Shown here one piece after another: positions 46,146 through 54,227 of a DNA stretch of 64,000 bases; position 1 is the stretch's first letter, and every line of letters begins with the position of its first letter. Location of the stretch: assembly GCF_014397115.1 (NCBI RefSeq), contig NZ_CP060720.1, positions 450,001 to 514,000 on the forward strand, read 5' to 3'. Made by a program: the position numbers and the translations under genes. This DNA is from Vagococcus carniphilus. GTDB lineage: Bacteria > Bacillota > Bacilli > Lactobacillales > Vagococcaceae. A model generated the notes under the pieces. That model ran no database searches and was not told the DNA's origin. It worked only from the letters and a program-made list of their open reading frames with translations.

Positions 46146-47303
46146 CTATAGTCCAAATTCAGCTAATAATTCTTCAACAATTTCACTCGACAATTCAAAT
46201 GGCGTGTTACCAGCAAAACGTTCATGTTGGACATCCGCTGTTAAAGCTAAAACGTCTTTTCTTTTTATGTTTAAAGTATCAAAAGCAGTTAATCCTAAAA
46301 CGTCATCTCTAAATTCACGGTATTTTTGTGAGGTGATTTTGCCAATCTCAGCTTCATCAGCTCCTTCTGGGAAGGTAGCTCCTAAGATGTAACCAATTTC
46401 TTTAATTTTTTTAGGTTTAACACTAGCTGTTGCTTTAAGTGTACCAGGTAAAGCGTAAGCACATGCTTGGCCGTGAGGAATATTTAGTTTTGCGCCAATG
46501 ATATGGGCTTGGGAGTGCCCAATATGAGTGCCGCCATTATTCAATACCCAGCCGCCAAGTGCTGCAGCAACCATCATTCTTTCGCGTGCTTCTTTATTTT
46601 GTCCATCAGTTGTTGCCAGTGGTAAATAGTTATAGATTAAAAACATTATTTTTTCGCAAATGGCATCCACAACAGGTGTGGATAAGTTAGATGTATAAGC
46701 TTCAGCAGCGTGGGAGAAAGCATCTAATCCTGTTGATATAGTTAATTGTTTTGGTAGAGAGACCAGTAGTTCTGGCGCTAAAATAGCTACCTCACTAACA
46801 ATTTCATTTGATAAAACAGCTAACTTTTCATTTTTTATGGTATCTGTCACAATCAAAGCATTCGATAATTCACTACCTGTTCCAGAAGTTGTCGGAATAG
46901 CAATTAAACCATGACAAAATTCAGTGATTTCTTTATCATATGCATAATCGGCAATACTTCCACCTAGAAGTCTAACAATGTTCATTCCTCTAGCAGCATC
47001 GATTACGCTACCGCCACCAATTGCTAAAATAGCATCACAATTATGTTCTTTGAAGAAAGAAGCACCGCTATCCACTAATTCAATAGGAGGATTGGGGATA
47101 ACTTTATCAAAAATAAGATAATCTTTTTGATTTTTTTCTAGAGTTATCAACAATTGTTTAATAGCATCTGTGGATAGTAAGAAATTATCAATCACAATAA
47201 GCGGTTTTTGATATCCTTTGTCATTTAAAACATCAAGAGTTGTTGTAGCTAGTTCATTAGTCACAAGGACTTTCACTTTTTGTTCTAATTTATAATCTAA
47301 CAT
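46146..47303 (-). CDS. Iron-containing alcohol dehydrogenase
   Basis: A 385-residue group III metal-dependent alcohol dehydrogenase. It has the NAD-binding GGGSVIDAARG and the TSGTGSE motif, and the metal ligands in GLDAFSHAAEAY (Asp and His), GHSQAHIIG (His) and PHGQA (His). The fold is the same as in AdhE and 1,3-propanediol or butanol dehydrogenases; the substrate is not identifiable. It begins 12 bases after the TrpF-like gene with AAAAGGAG and is the last gene of the three-gene operon, so it likely oxidises or reduces a pathway intermediate. Confidence 0.9.
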   Translation of the reverse strand: MLDYKLEQKVKVLVTNELATTTLDVLNDKGYQKPLIVIDNFLLSTDAIKQLLITLEKNQKDYLIFDKVIPNPPIELVDSGASFFKEHNCDAILAIGGGSVIDAARGMNIVRLLGGSIADYAYDKEITEFCHGLIAIPTTSGTGSELSNALIVTDTIKNEKLAVLSNEIVSEVAILAPELLVSLPKQLTISTGLDAFSHAAEAYTSNLSTPVVDAICEKIMFLIYNYLPLATTDGQNKEARERMMVAAALGGWVLNNGGTHIGHSQAHIIGAKLNIPHGQACAYALPGTLKATASVKPKKIKEIGYILGATFPEGADEAEIGKITSQKYREFRDDVLGLTAFDTLNIKRKDVLALTADVQHERFAGNTPFELSSEIVEELLAEFGL

Positions 47304-47314
47304 ATTGTCTCCTT

Positions 47315-48010
47315 TTATAAACCAATTTCTTTAGCTGCTTTATCAGCACGTTCACAGAACTCACGAACTTTAGGAATATTTTTTTCTGTCACGCCGTCTT
47401 CAAATTTATAGGACGTCTTTGTAAGAGAATCTACTCCGAATGGTTTGATTTGTTTGATACAATCTTCTACATTATCTGGTCCAAGACCTCCAGCGATGAT
47501 GACAGGAATGTTAACAGTTTCCACAATAGTACGATCAATATTCCAATCATGGGTTTGACCACTGGCACCGATTCCTGTGTCTTTAGCTAATCCAGAGTCT
47601 GTTAGTAAGTAGTCACAATATTCAGCGTAGCCTTTAGCTCGCTCAATAGCGGATTCATCATCTACTAATACGGCTTGCATTAATTCAACACCTGGACATT
47701 CTTTACGTAAACGATCAGCAAAAGATTTGTCAGCAGTATAGTCCATACCAGCAATATGAACAATGTCTGGATTAACGCGTTTGATAATAAAGAACATTTC
47801 TTCCACATCTTTATTTAACATGATAGCAATTGATTTAACACCGCGTCGTTTGCATTCAGCGTAGATTTTATCCACAACATCAAAAGGAACACGGTGAGCA
47901 GGAATACCGCCTGTTTGCATTGGCACAAGTCCAATATGGTCAGCCCCAGCATCCATTGTTTGAACTGCCTCATTGTAATTTACGATTGAATAAATTTGTT
48001 TTTTTACCAT
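47315..48010 (-). CDS. TrpF-like (phosphoribosylanthranilate isomerase fold) protein lacking the catalytic cysteine
   Basis: A 231-residue (beta/alpha)8 protein related to phosphoribosylanthranilate isomerase. The TrpF signatures that bind the phosphoribosyl part are kept: LLTDS with the general-acid aspartate, GASGQTHDW as the phosphate loop, and AGGLGPDNV. But the N-terminal strand, KxCG in TrpF, reads KQIYSIV, so the catalytic cysteine is missing, and the QLHG motif reads HIAG. No trp genes are near. It lies between a PsuK-like kinase and an alcohol dehydrogenase, so I infer that it acts on a different phosphorylated ribosyl compound. Confidence 0.75.
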   Translation of the reverse strand: MVKKQIYSIVNYNEAVQTMDAGADHIGLVPMQTGGIPAHRVPFDVVDKIYAECKRRGVKSIAIMLNKDVEEMFFIIKRVNPDIVHIAGMDYTADKSFADRLRKECPGVELMQAVLVDDESAIERAKGYAEYCDYLLTDSGLAKDTGIGASGQTHDWNIDRTIVETVNIPVIIAGGLGPDNVEDCIKQIKPFGVDSLTKTSYKFEDGVTEKNIPKVREFCERADKAAKEIGL

Positions 48011-48025
48011 AATTAATACGCTCCT

Positions 48026-48970
48026 TTAAATAATTTCCATATATTTCGTAGATCGATGGACGATATTTTTGATATTTAACTCTTCTGATACTGAAAGAGG
48101 TGACTCTACAGTAATACTTGCAGCAGCTTGAGACAATTGACCGATTTCTTTTAGAGGTAAAACATCGCCATAATAAAATCTAGCCCAGGCAATAGTTGCC
48201 ATAGTACAATCACCAGCACCATTTGTACTAATAATAGTCTCTGCCATTGGAGGAATTAAAGTTGGTTCCTCGTCATGCCGAGAACATAGTATGCCTTTTT
48301 TTCCTAAAGAAATAAAAACATTTTTAACACCTTTTAAATTTAATTGATGGGCAGCTTCTTTTCCAGTTTCACAATCGATTACTTTAACACCAGTTAAAAG
48401 TTCTGCTTCGAGGTCATTTGGTTTAATCGTATCAATTTTATCAAGGACATGCCTAAATTTTCCAACTTTAGCAATAGAGACAGGGTCAACAAAAATAGGA
48501 ACAGTGACATGCTGTGCTAAGTATTCAATGGATTCTTGAGAAATATTACCATCAAGTACAAGCATTTCAGCGTTGTTGATAAAATCTAATTTTTTTTCTA
48601 AAAAACGAGGAGTCATTTGTTTTACAATGCTCATATCGTTGATAGCAGTTACCATATCTCCTTGGTCATTTGCTACGTATAAATAAGTTGAGCTATTTTC
48701 ACCAGGAATTTTTTCAGCATGATCAAGATTGATTTGATTTTTTTGACATTCTTTTTCTAGAATCTCACCAAAACTATCATCACCATACACAGTAATTAAA
48801 TAAGTTGGTGCTTCTAAACGAGTTAGGTTTTGAGCAATATTTTGTCCAACACCACCGACACTCAAACTTATTTTTCCAATATTTGAATCTTTTTCATGGT
48901 AGTTTTTATCTGACAAACCTGCGATGTCTAAGTTTAAACCACCGACCACTACAATGTACTTATCTTCCAC
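48026..48970 (-). CDS. PsuK-like PfkB-family kinase
   Basis: A 314-residue ribokinase-superfamily kinase that phosphorylates a sugar or nucleoside at the 5' or terminal OH. The N-terminal motif GGLNLDIAG, the DSNIGKISLSVGGVGQNIAQNL segment, TAINDMSI and the catalytic TNGAGDCTMAT anion-hole motif (GAGD at about 251-254) are intact. These segments resemble E. coli pseudouridine kinase YeiC/PsuK as I remember it. The usual partner psuG is not next to it. I chose GTG 48970, five bases after GAGGTGG. It is first in the operon. Pseudouridine is a guess; another nucleoside or sugar is possible. Confidence 0.75.
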   Translation of the reverse strand: MEDKYIVVVGGLNLDIAGLSDKNYHEKDSNIGKISLSVGGVGQNIAQNLTRLEAPTYLITVYGDDSFGEILEKECQKNQINLDHAEKIPGENSSTYLYVANDQGDMVTAINDMSIVKQMTPRFLEKKLDFINNAEMLVLDGNISQESIEYLAQHVTVPIFVDPVSIAKVGKFRHVLDKIDTIKPNDLEAELLTGVKVIDCETGKEAAHQLNLKGVKNVFISLGKKGILCSRHDEEPTLIPPMAETIISTNGAGDCTMATIAWARFYYGDVLPLKEIGQLSQAAASITVESPLSVSEELNIKNIVHRSTKYMEII

Positions 48971-49002
48971 TGTAACCACCTCATCAATTTATTTACATAT
49001 TT

Positions 49003-49032
49003 ATTATAGGATGCGCTTCCAAAAATAGTCAA
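49003..49032 (-). promoter_or_regulatory. Promoter of the PsuK-like/TrpF-like/ADH operon
   Basis: On the minus strand TTGACT (49027-49032) and a perfect TATAAT (49003-49008) are separated by 18 bases. Confidence 0.75.
49008..49022. promoter_or_regulatory. CcpA cre box between -35 and -10 of the kinase operon
   Basis: On the minus strand TTGGAAGCGCATCCT fits every position of the cre pattern WTGNAANCGNWNNCW. Lying in the spacer of the promoter, it predicts direct carbon catabolite repression of the operon. Confidence 0.7.
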
Positions 49033-49045
49033 ACTATTATATAGT
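49017..49045 (+). promoter_or_regulatory. Possible promoter of the pseudokinase regulator
   Basis: TTCCAA at 49017-49022 and TATAGT at 49040-49045 with a 17-base spacer. The -35 is weak and overlaps the cre box. Confidence 0.4.
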
Positions 49046-49063
49046 GAATAAACAAATGTTTAT
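49024..49063. promoter_or_regulatory. Two palindromes in the divergent regulatory region
   Basis: AATAGT-CAA-ACTATT at 49024-49038 and ATAAAC-AAAT-GTTTAT at 49048-49063 are both perfect inverted repeats. The first overlaps the -35 of the kinase operon. They are the likely operators of the adjacent pseudokinase regulator. Which is bound is unknown. Confidence 0.45.
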
Positions 49064-49086
49064 AAAAATAGAGGTGGAGATTTTTT

Positions 49087-50175
49087 ATGACAGAAAGAGA
49101 AAAAGTAATATTAGCTATTATTCGAGATAATCCAACCATATCTCAAGAAGAATTAGCGTTTGAGTTAGGCATATCAAGATCAGGTGTGGCAGCACATATT
49201 CATAACTTAATGAAGAAAGGCTACATAAAGGGAAAAGGTTATATTGTTAATAATCCTAGTTTTGTCACTGTTATTGGTGGTATTAACATGGATATTGTAG
49301 CTGTTCCAAAAGAAAAAGTAATTGTTAATAATTCTAATCCAGGAAAAATTAATTATTACTTTGGTGGGGCAGGACGAAATATGGCGTTAGCCCTAACTAA
49401 ATTAGGTATTAGTACCAATCTAATTTCTGTTTATGGAGATGATGTTAACGGCGATCGTTTTGTATTAGATGCTAGAAGGCATGGTCTATCAATTGACTGT
49501 TGTGAAAAAATTAGTGGGTTTAATACATCGACGTTTGTTTATTTGGAAGATTATGCAAGTGATTTTAGAGTTGGACTAGATGATATGAGAATTTTAGAGA
49601 ATATATCACCAGAGTTAATTAATCGTTATTTACAACGGATTAATCAGTCGAAGTATTGTGTCATTGATGATAATTTACCAGAAGAAACGATTAAACATTT
49701 GAGTGAATATGTGGATGTGCCAATTATCGCCAAATCTGTTTCTATCAATAAGGTTTTAAGATTGATTCCAATTTTATCTAAACTAGAATTGTTAGTTCTT
49801 TCTGATTTAGAATTAAAAACATTAGCGTATTATTTTGATGAGAACTTAATTACAATGGAACAACGAACTAAAAAGATATTAGCTGAAGGCATTAAGTCTT
49901 TACTCATTGTGGAAAAGTCAGGTGATGTTTCTTATTGGGAAGTAGATAATGTTTATAAAATAAAGAAACGTTTAACGCCTGAGTTCAATAGTAATGGCTC
50001 CACAGCTGTTTTTACCAGTTCTTTAATTTGGGGAATCTTACAAGGTAAATATTTGACCAAAGACCTCGTTGAACTGGGTTATTCTGGTGCTACAACTAGT
50101 TTTTTAACCAACGATTCGGTTTTTGAAGGTCTATCACCAGAGTTAATTTTAGAAAGGTATCAAAAATACTTTTAA
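49087..50175 (+). CDS. Winged-helix regulator with a PfkB-like pseudokinase domain
   Basis: A 362-residue regulator. Residues 1-55 are a winged helix (ISQEELAFELGISRSGVAAHIHNL) and residues about 60-360 are a PfkB fold with GGINMDIVAV, NSNPGKINYYFGGAGRN and a ligand-type core similar to the divergently transcribed kinase. The catalytic motif, GAGD in active PfkB kinases, reads GSTA at 304-307, so the base aspartate is gone. I infer that the domain senses the kinase substrate or product and no longer phosphorylates it. It is divergent from the PsuK-like operon by about 115 bases, with palindromic operators between. Confidence 0.85.
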   Translation: MTEREKVILAIIRDNPTISQEELAFELGISRSGVAAHIHNLMKKGYIKGKGYIVNNPSFVTVIGGINMDIVAVPKEKVIVNNSNPGKINYYFGGAGRNMALALTKLGISTNLISVYGDDVNGDRFVLDARRHGLSIDCCEKISGFNTSTFVYLEDYASDFRVGLDDMRILENISPELINRYLQRINQSKYCVIDDNLPEETIKHLSEYVDVPIIAKSVSINKVLRLIPILSKLELLVLSDLELKTLAYYFDENLITMEQRTKKILAEGIKSLLIVEKSGDVSYWEVDNVYKIKKRLTPEFNSNGSTAVFTSSLIWGILQGKYLTKDLVELGYSGATTSFLTNDSVFEGLSPELILERYQKYF

Positions 50176-50288
50176 ATTAGATGAATGTTTAGAAAAACGA
50201 TATAGGCTATAGTATAATTGAAGTATAAATAGATGGTGATTTTTGATAAATGTAGTTGCTTCTTTAAAAGAGAAAGTGAGTGATTAAC

Positions 50289-50546
50289 ATGAAAAAAACT
50301 AATTTTATTGTTGTATTTTGGCTATTACTAGCCCTCATATCTTTTGTTGTTTTTGTGATTAATTTTTCTGGATTCTGGGATAGTATTTCTTATTTGATTT
50401 TTCCAAGTAAAGAATATGTATACGAAGGAAATAGTAAAGAAGACTTGTTAAGAAAATTAATTCAAGTTATACCGATGATTGTCTTTACAGTAGTAACATT
50501 TATTATTGGAATTAAACAAGGGTTGAAAAATTATAATCAAGTTTAA
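50289..50546 (+). CDS. Small membrane protein of unknown function
   Basis: An 85-residue protein that I do not recognise, with two hydrophobic segments at about residues 5-27 and 57-77 and a lysine-rich C-terminus. ATG 50289 follows a weak AAAGTGAG site. A TATAAT at 50213-50218 could be its -10. It is a single-gene unit between the regulator and the ABC operon, ending in a terminator. Confidence 0.55.
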   Translation: MKKTNFIVVFWLLLALISFVVFVINFSGFWDSISYLIFPSKEYVYEGNSKEDLLRKLIQVIPMIVFTVVTFIIGIKQGLKNYNQV

Positions 50547-50582
50547 AAACATTACACTGATTTTTAGTGTAATGTTTTTTTG
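50545..50582 (+). terminator. Intrinsic terminator after the small membrane protein
   Basis: AAAAACATTACACT/AGTGTAATGTTTTT, followed by T-rich sequence. Confidence 0.9.
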
Positions 50583-50652
50583 AGCGATATTGACTAAAAG
50601 GTCAATAGAGATTAGAATAAGGATATCCATTAGAAGAAAGTAGGTGTTTGAA

Positions 50653-51528
50653 TTGTCAAAAGTAATTGAAATCTGTCATTTAACAAAAAAGTATAAAAAT
50701 ATGAAAGCTGTTGATGATATTTCTTTAGAGATTGAAGAAGGTGAAATCTTTGGTTTTATTGGTCCAAATGGTGCTGGAAAATCTACTACAATAAAAATGC
50801 TTCTTAATTTTATATTTCCAACCAGTGGAGAAGCTAGAATTTTTGGAATGGATTGTATTAAGCAAAGTATTGATATCAAAAAGAAAGTTGGTTATGTCTC
50901 TAGTGATGTTCGCTACTATCATGAAATGACCTCCTTAGATATATTTAAATACACCGCTGAGTTTCATGGCATTAAGAATAGCCAGACTTTAATTGATGAG
51001 TATTTAGCTTATTTTGAAATTGAACCCAATAAAAAAATAGCTGATTTATCTTTAGGGAATAAGAAAAAAGTAGCGATTGTCTCAGCACTTCTTCAAAATC
51101 CTAAATTACTTATTTTAGATGAACCAACTAATGGGCTAGATCCGATGATTCAACACCGGTTGTTTGAAGTTTTAGAGAAGAAAAGTAAAGAAGGAATGAC
51201 AATTTTTTTATCTAGTCATGATTTACATGAAATTCAAACACACTGTGATCGAGCAGCCTTTATAAAAAATGGAAAAATTATTTCAATCGAAACAATCCAT
51301 AAAGGAAAAGAGATTGAGAAAAAAGTAAATGTGGTTTCTGAAACAATTCAAAAAGAAGACCTTGAAAAATTAGGAGCAACTCAAGTTCAAGTGAACGATA
51401 CCAACTGGCAATTTTTATACAAAGAAGAGATTGATCAACTTATTCACTATTTAAGTGATCACCAAATAACAGATTTAGAAATAAAACCTCTTGATTTAGA
51501 AGATAAATTCTTATCAATGTACGAGTAG
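50653..51528 (+). CDS. ABC transporter ATP-binding protein (ABC-2 type)
   Basis: A 291-residue ATPase of an ABC-2 exporter. It has Walker A GPNGAGKST, the signature LSLGNKKKVAI with LSLGN in place of LSGGQ, Walker B LLILDEPTNGLD and the H-loop SSHDLHE. The C-terminal third is the family's variable regulatory part. I chose TTG 50653, six bases after AGGTG, over GTG 50644. The permease gene follows after 12 bases. The substrate is unknown. Confidence 0.9.
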   Translation: MSKVIEICHLTKKYKNMKAVDDISLEIEEGEIFGFIGPNGAGKSTTIKMLLNFIFPTSGEARIFGMDCIKQSIDIKKKVGYVSSDVRYYHEMTSLDIFKYTAEFHGIKNSQTLIDEYLAYFEIEPNKKIADLSLGNKKKVAIVSALLQNPKLLILDEPTNGLDPMIQHRLFEVLEKKSKEGMTIFLSSHDLHEIQTHCDRAAFIKNGKIISIETIHKGKEIEKKVNVVSETIQKEDLEKLGATQVQVNDTNWQFLYKEEIDQLIHYLSDHQITDLEIKPLDLEDKFLSMYE

Positions 51529-51540
51529 GAGGTAAGAAAA

Positions 51541-52350
51541 ATGACAGTTTTTAAAATAGAATGGCAAAATAATCGAAAGAGTTTGCTGATTTGGACGATT
51601 GCTTTGGCTGTGATTATTGTTGTATTTATGAGTATTTTTCCTTCCATGTCATCTTCTGGAATGAAAGAAATGATGACAACCAAATTAGATACACTGCCAC
51701 AAAATATGCTAAAAGCTTTTCATCTAAATTCAGGACCGAGTTTAGTAGAACCAACGGGCTTTTTTGCCTATATCTTTCAATATATTTTTATAGCAGCAAG
51801 TATTTTTTCTATTATGTTAGGCAACAAAATGTTAGTTAAAGAAGAAACAGATGGGACAATTGAGTTTTTATATGCTCAACCAGTTAGTAGAAAGAAAATT
51901 ATTTTAGAAAAAATTGCAGCGACTTTGAGTATGCTTTTTGTCTTTTGGCTAGTTACCTATAGTGTAAGTATAGCAACTACATTATTTTTCAATGACGGTC
52001 TTTTAAAAAATAAAGAAATTATAACATCTTTATCGAAGATTTTTATAACTGAATTTGTTGTTTTAGTTTTCTTTTTAAGTTTAGGTTTTCTTTTGTCTAG
52101 TTTTTTAAAACAGGTTAATCAGGGGATTAGTATGGGACTTGTTTTCATCTTTTATTTATTTGGAATTGTTGGAGATTTAGAAGAAAAGTTTTCTTATCTA
52201 ACTGATATTTCACCAATTGCTAAAGCGAATCCAGCGGCTATTTTAGAAAAGAGAATGGATTATCCTTTAATTGGAATCCTTATAGGTATTAGTCTTTTGC
52301 TATTCATCTTCTCCATCATTATTTATCAACGAAAGGATTTGGAAATTTAA
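51541..52350 (+). CDS. ABC transporter permease (ABC-2 type)
   Basis: A 269-residue permease with six membrane segments and the long first extracytoplasmic loop of the ABC-2 membrane family. It pairs with the ATPase upstream. Its stop overlaps the start of the TetR gene by one base. The exporter may handle a drug, peptide or lipid, and the sequence does not say which. Confidence 0.88.
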   Translation: MTVFKIEWQNNRKSLLIWTIALAVIIVVFMSIFPSMSSSGMKEMMTTKLDTLPQNMLKAFHLNSGPSLVEPTGFFAYIFQYIFIAASIFSIMLGNKMLVKEETDGTIEFLYAQPVSRKKIILEKIAATLSMLFVFWLVTYSVSIATTLFFNDGLLKNKEIITSLSKIFITEFVVLVFFLSLGFLLSSFLKQVNQGISMGLVFIFYLFGIVGDLEEKFSYLTDISPIAKANPAAILEKRMDYPLIGILIGISLLLFIFSIIIYQRKDLEI

Positions 52351-52979
52351 TGGAAGAAAAACAAATCGAAATTTTAAAAATTGCAACAGAAGAATTTGCA
52401 ACTAATGGTTTTTATCAAACCAAGACAGATATTATTGCTGAGAAAGCGAATGTTTCAAAAGGCTTAGTGTTTCATTATTTTAAAACAAAGAAAAATCTTT
52501 ACAGTGAAACGATCAGAGAGGCGATTGTTCAACTAGAAAAAGCCATGAATGAAGGAGAATACCCTACGAATAGTCTAATTGACTTGTTTGATTACTCTTT
52601 AAAGAAAAAATTTGAATTAGCTAAAAGCCACCAGTTTGAGATGCAACTAATTTTAGATGTATACAGTCATTTGGAGCAGTTACCTGAAGAGATGAATCAA
52701 GAAATTGATGATTATCTTGAAAGAGTGAATAAGGCTAGCTATGAAATGGTGGCGACAATCGTTAGAAGGCTACCTTTAAAAAATGGTATCTTTGAAGAAG
52801 ATGTAGTCAAACTGGTATTGATGATTTTTAATCAAGTCGAGTTAGATGCTAAAAAAACAATGGAGCATGAAAAAGTAACTAATTTACGCTTTTTCGATCA
52901 AGTTATGTTTGATGCGAGGAAACAATTAAGTATATTAGAAACTGGATTTCTACGAGAAAACAGAAACTTTTCACGATGA
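52350..52979 (+). CDS. TetR-family transcriptional regulator
   Basis: A 209-residue TetR regulator. The N-terminal helix-turn-helix is clear in EFATNGFYQTKTDIIAEKANVSKGLVFHYFKTKKNLY. The ligand-binding C-terminal domain is the larger variable part. Its position in an operon with the ABC exporter, overlapping the permease, suggests autoregulated control of the exporter by an effector that it may export. Confidence 0.92.
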   Translation: MEEKQIEILKIATEEFATNGFYQTKTDIIAEKANVSKGLVFHYFKTKKNLYSETIREAIVQLEKAMNEGEYPTNSLIDLFDYSLKKKFELAKSHQFEMQLILDVYSHLEQLPEEMNQEIDDYLERVNKASYEMVATIVRRLPLKNGIFEEDVVKLVLMIFNQVELDAKKTMEHEKVTNLRFFDQVMFDARKQLSILETGFLRENRNFSR

Positions 52980-53008
52980 AAAACTTTTCATTTGTGGAAA
53001 GTTTTTTT
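52964..53008 (+). terminator. Terminator of the ABC-TetR operon
   Basis: AAACTTTTCAC/GTGGAAAGTTT around a smaller TGAAAA/TTTTCA hairpin, followed by T7. Confidence 0.8.
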
Positions 53009-53044
53009 ATTTGGTCTTTCTAAGCAATAATTTATTCCAAAATT

Positions 53045-53053
53045 TGATATAAT
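53045..53053 (+). promoter_or_regulatory. Extended -10 upstream of sbcD
   Basis: TGATATAAT is a perfect extended -10; no good -35 is seen. It lies about 30 bases before the sbcD start. Confidence 0.5.
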
Positions 53054-53083
53054 AGTAAGAAGACCTTTTTTAGGAGGAGCAAG

Positions 53084-54217
53084 ATGAAATTTTTACATAC
53101 AGCAGATTGGCATATTGGGCGAAAATTAAATGGTTTTTTACTACTTGAAGAACAAAAGGATGTATTTGAAAAATTAATGACAGTAGCTAAAGATGAAAAA
53201 GTAGAAGCGATTGTGATAGCTGGAGATTTATATGATCGCTCAGTTCCATCAGTTGAAGCTGTCTCGTTATTTAATGACATGATGATTGAGATGAACATCA
53301 AGGCTAATTTTCCAGTGTTAGCTATTTCAGGAAATCATGACAGCGCAACGCGTCTTGATACAGCCAGTCCTTGGCTAAAGGCACAAAATTTTCATCTTCA
53401 TACTAAATTAGAACAAGCGATGACACCAATCGTCATAAATAACACACAATTTTATCTATTACCTTATTTTGAACCTTTTCATGCTAGACAATACTTTGAA
53501 GATGATAATCTGCGAAATATTCAAACCTGTATCGCTCTAGTTTTAAAAGAGATGGCAAAGACATTTGATTCAGATAAGAAGCAAGTATTAGTGAGTCATT
53601 TTTTTGCGGCTGGGTCAACTAAAAGTGATTCAGAAACACCTTTAGAAGTGGGTGGCTTGGACAGTATCCCCCTTGATATGTTAGAGGTATTTGATTATGT
53701 GGCGCTAGGACACTTGCATTATAAAGATGCCATTAAAGAAAATGGAAATGTTCAATATAGTGGCTCTTTATTAAAATACTCGCTTTCTGAAGAACATCAA
53801 GAAAAGGGGATTAGAATAGTTGAATTACAAGATGAATCAGTAGAAAATCAATTTATCCCTTTGAAGCCACTACGAGATGTTAGACAAATCACTGGTTCGT
53901 TTAAAGAATTAACTTCACCTGAGTATTATGAAAAAATAAATAGAGAAGATTATGTCGCTATTTCTTTAACTGATACAGCCATTATTTTTAACGCTTTAAA
54001 TGAATTACGACAAATTTATCCCAACCTAATTAGTTTAGATAGAGTGGTAAAAGAAACGAAGCAAGAAAAGATAAATGAAAAAGAAGAAGAGTTAATTCAA
54101 TTAAAACCAGAAGTATTGTTAAAAAACTACTTTGAAGAAGTATCTTCTAGTCCATTAACAAAACGACAAGAGGCGTGGTTAGAAGAAGCCATTATCCAAA
54201 ATAGTTTAGAAAAATAG
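53084..54217 (+). CDS. sbcD: DNA double-strand-break repair exonuclease subunit SbcD
   Basis: The nuclease subunit of the SbcCD complex, homologous to Mre11. The 377-residue protein has the metallophosphatase motifs HTADWHIGR, AGDLYDR, SGNHDS and GHLHYKD. It cuts hairpins and blocked DNA ends with the SbcC ATPase, whose gene begins 10 bases later. Length and motifs are normal. Confidence 0.96.
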   Translation: MKFLHTADWHIGRKLNGFLLLEEQKDVFEKLMTVAKDEKVEAIVIAGDLYDRSVPSVEAVSLFNDMMIEMNIKANFPVLAISGNHDSATRLDTASPWLKAQNFHLHTKLEQAMTPIVINNTQFYLLPYFEPFHARQYFEDDNLRNIQTCIALVLKEMAKTFDSDKKQVLVSHFFAAGSTKSDSETPLEVGGLDSIPLDMLEVFDYVALGHLHYKDAIKENGNVQYSGSLLKYSLSEEHQEKGIRIVELQDESVENQFIPLKPLRDVRQITGSFKELTSPEYYEKINREDYVAISLTDTAIIFNALNELRQIYPNLISLDRVVKETKQEKINEKEEELIQLKPEVLLKNYFEEVSSSPLTKRQEAWLEEAIIQNSLEK

Positions 54218-54227
54218 GAGGAAAAAA

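Noticed and set aside
48026-48970. Calling the PfkB kinase a fructokinase or 1-phosphofructokinase
   Set aside because: The segments around residues 30-55 and TAINDMSI resemble PsuK/YeiC much more, and no PTS or sugar transporter gene is present.
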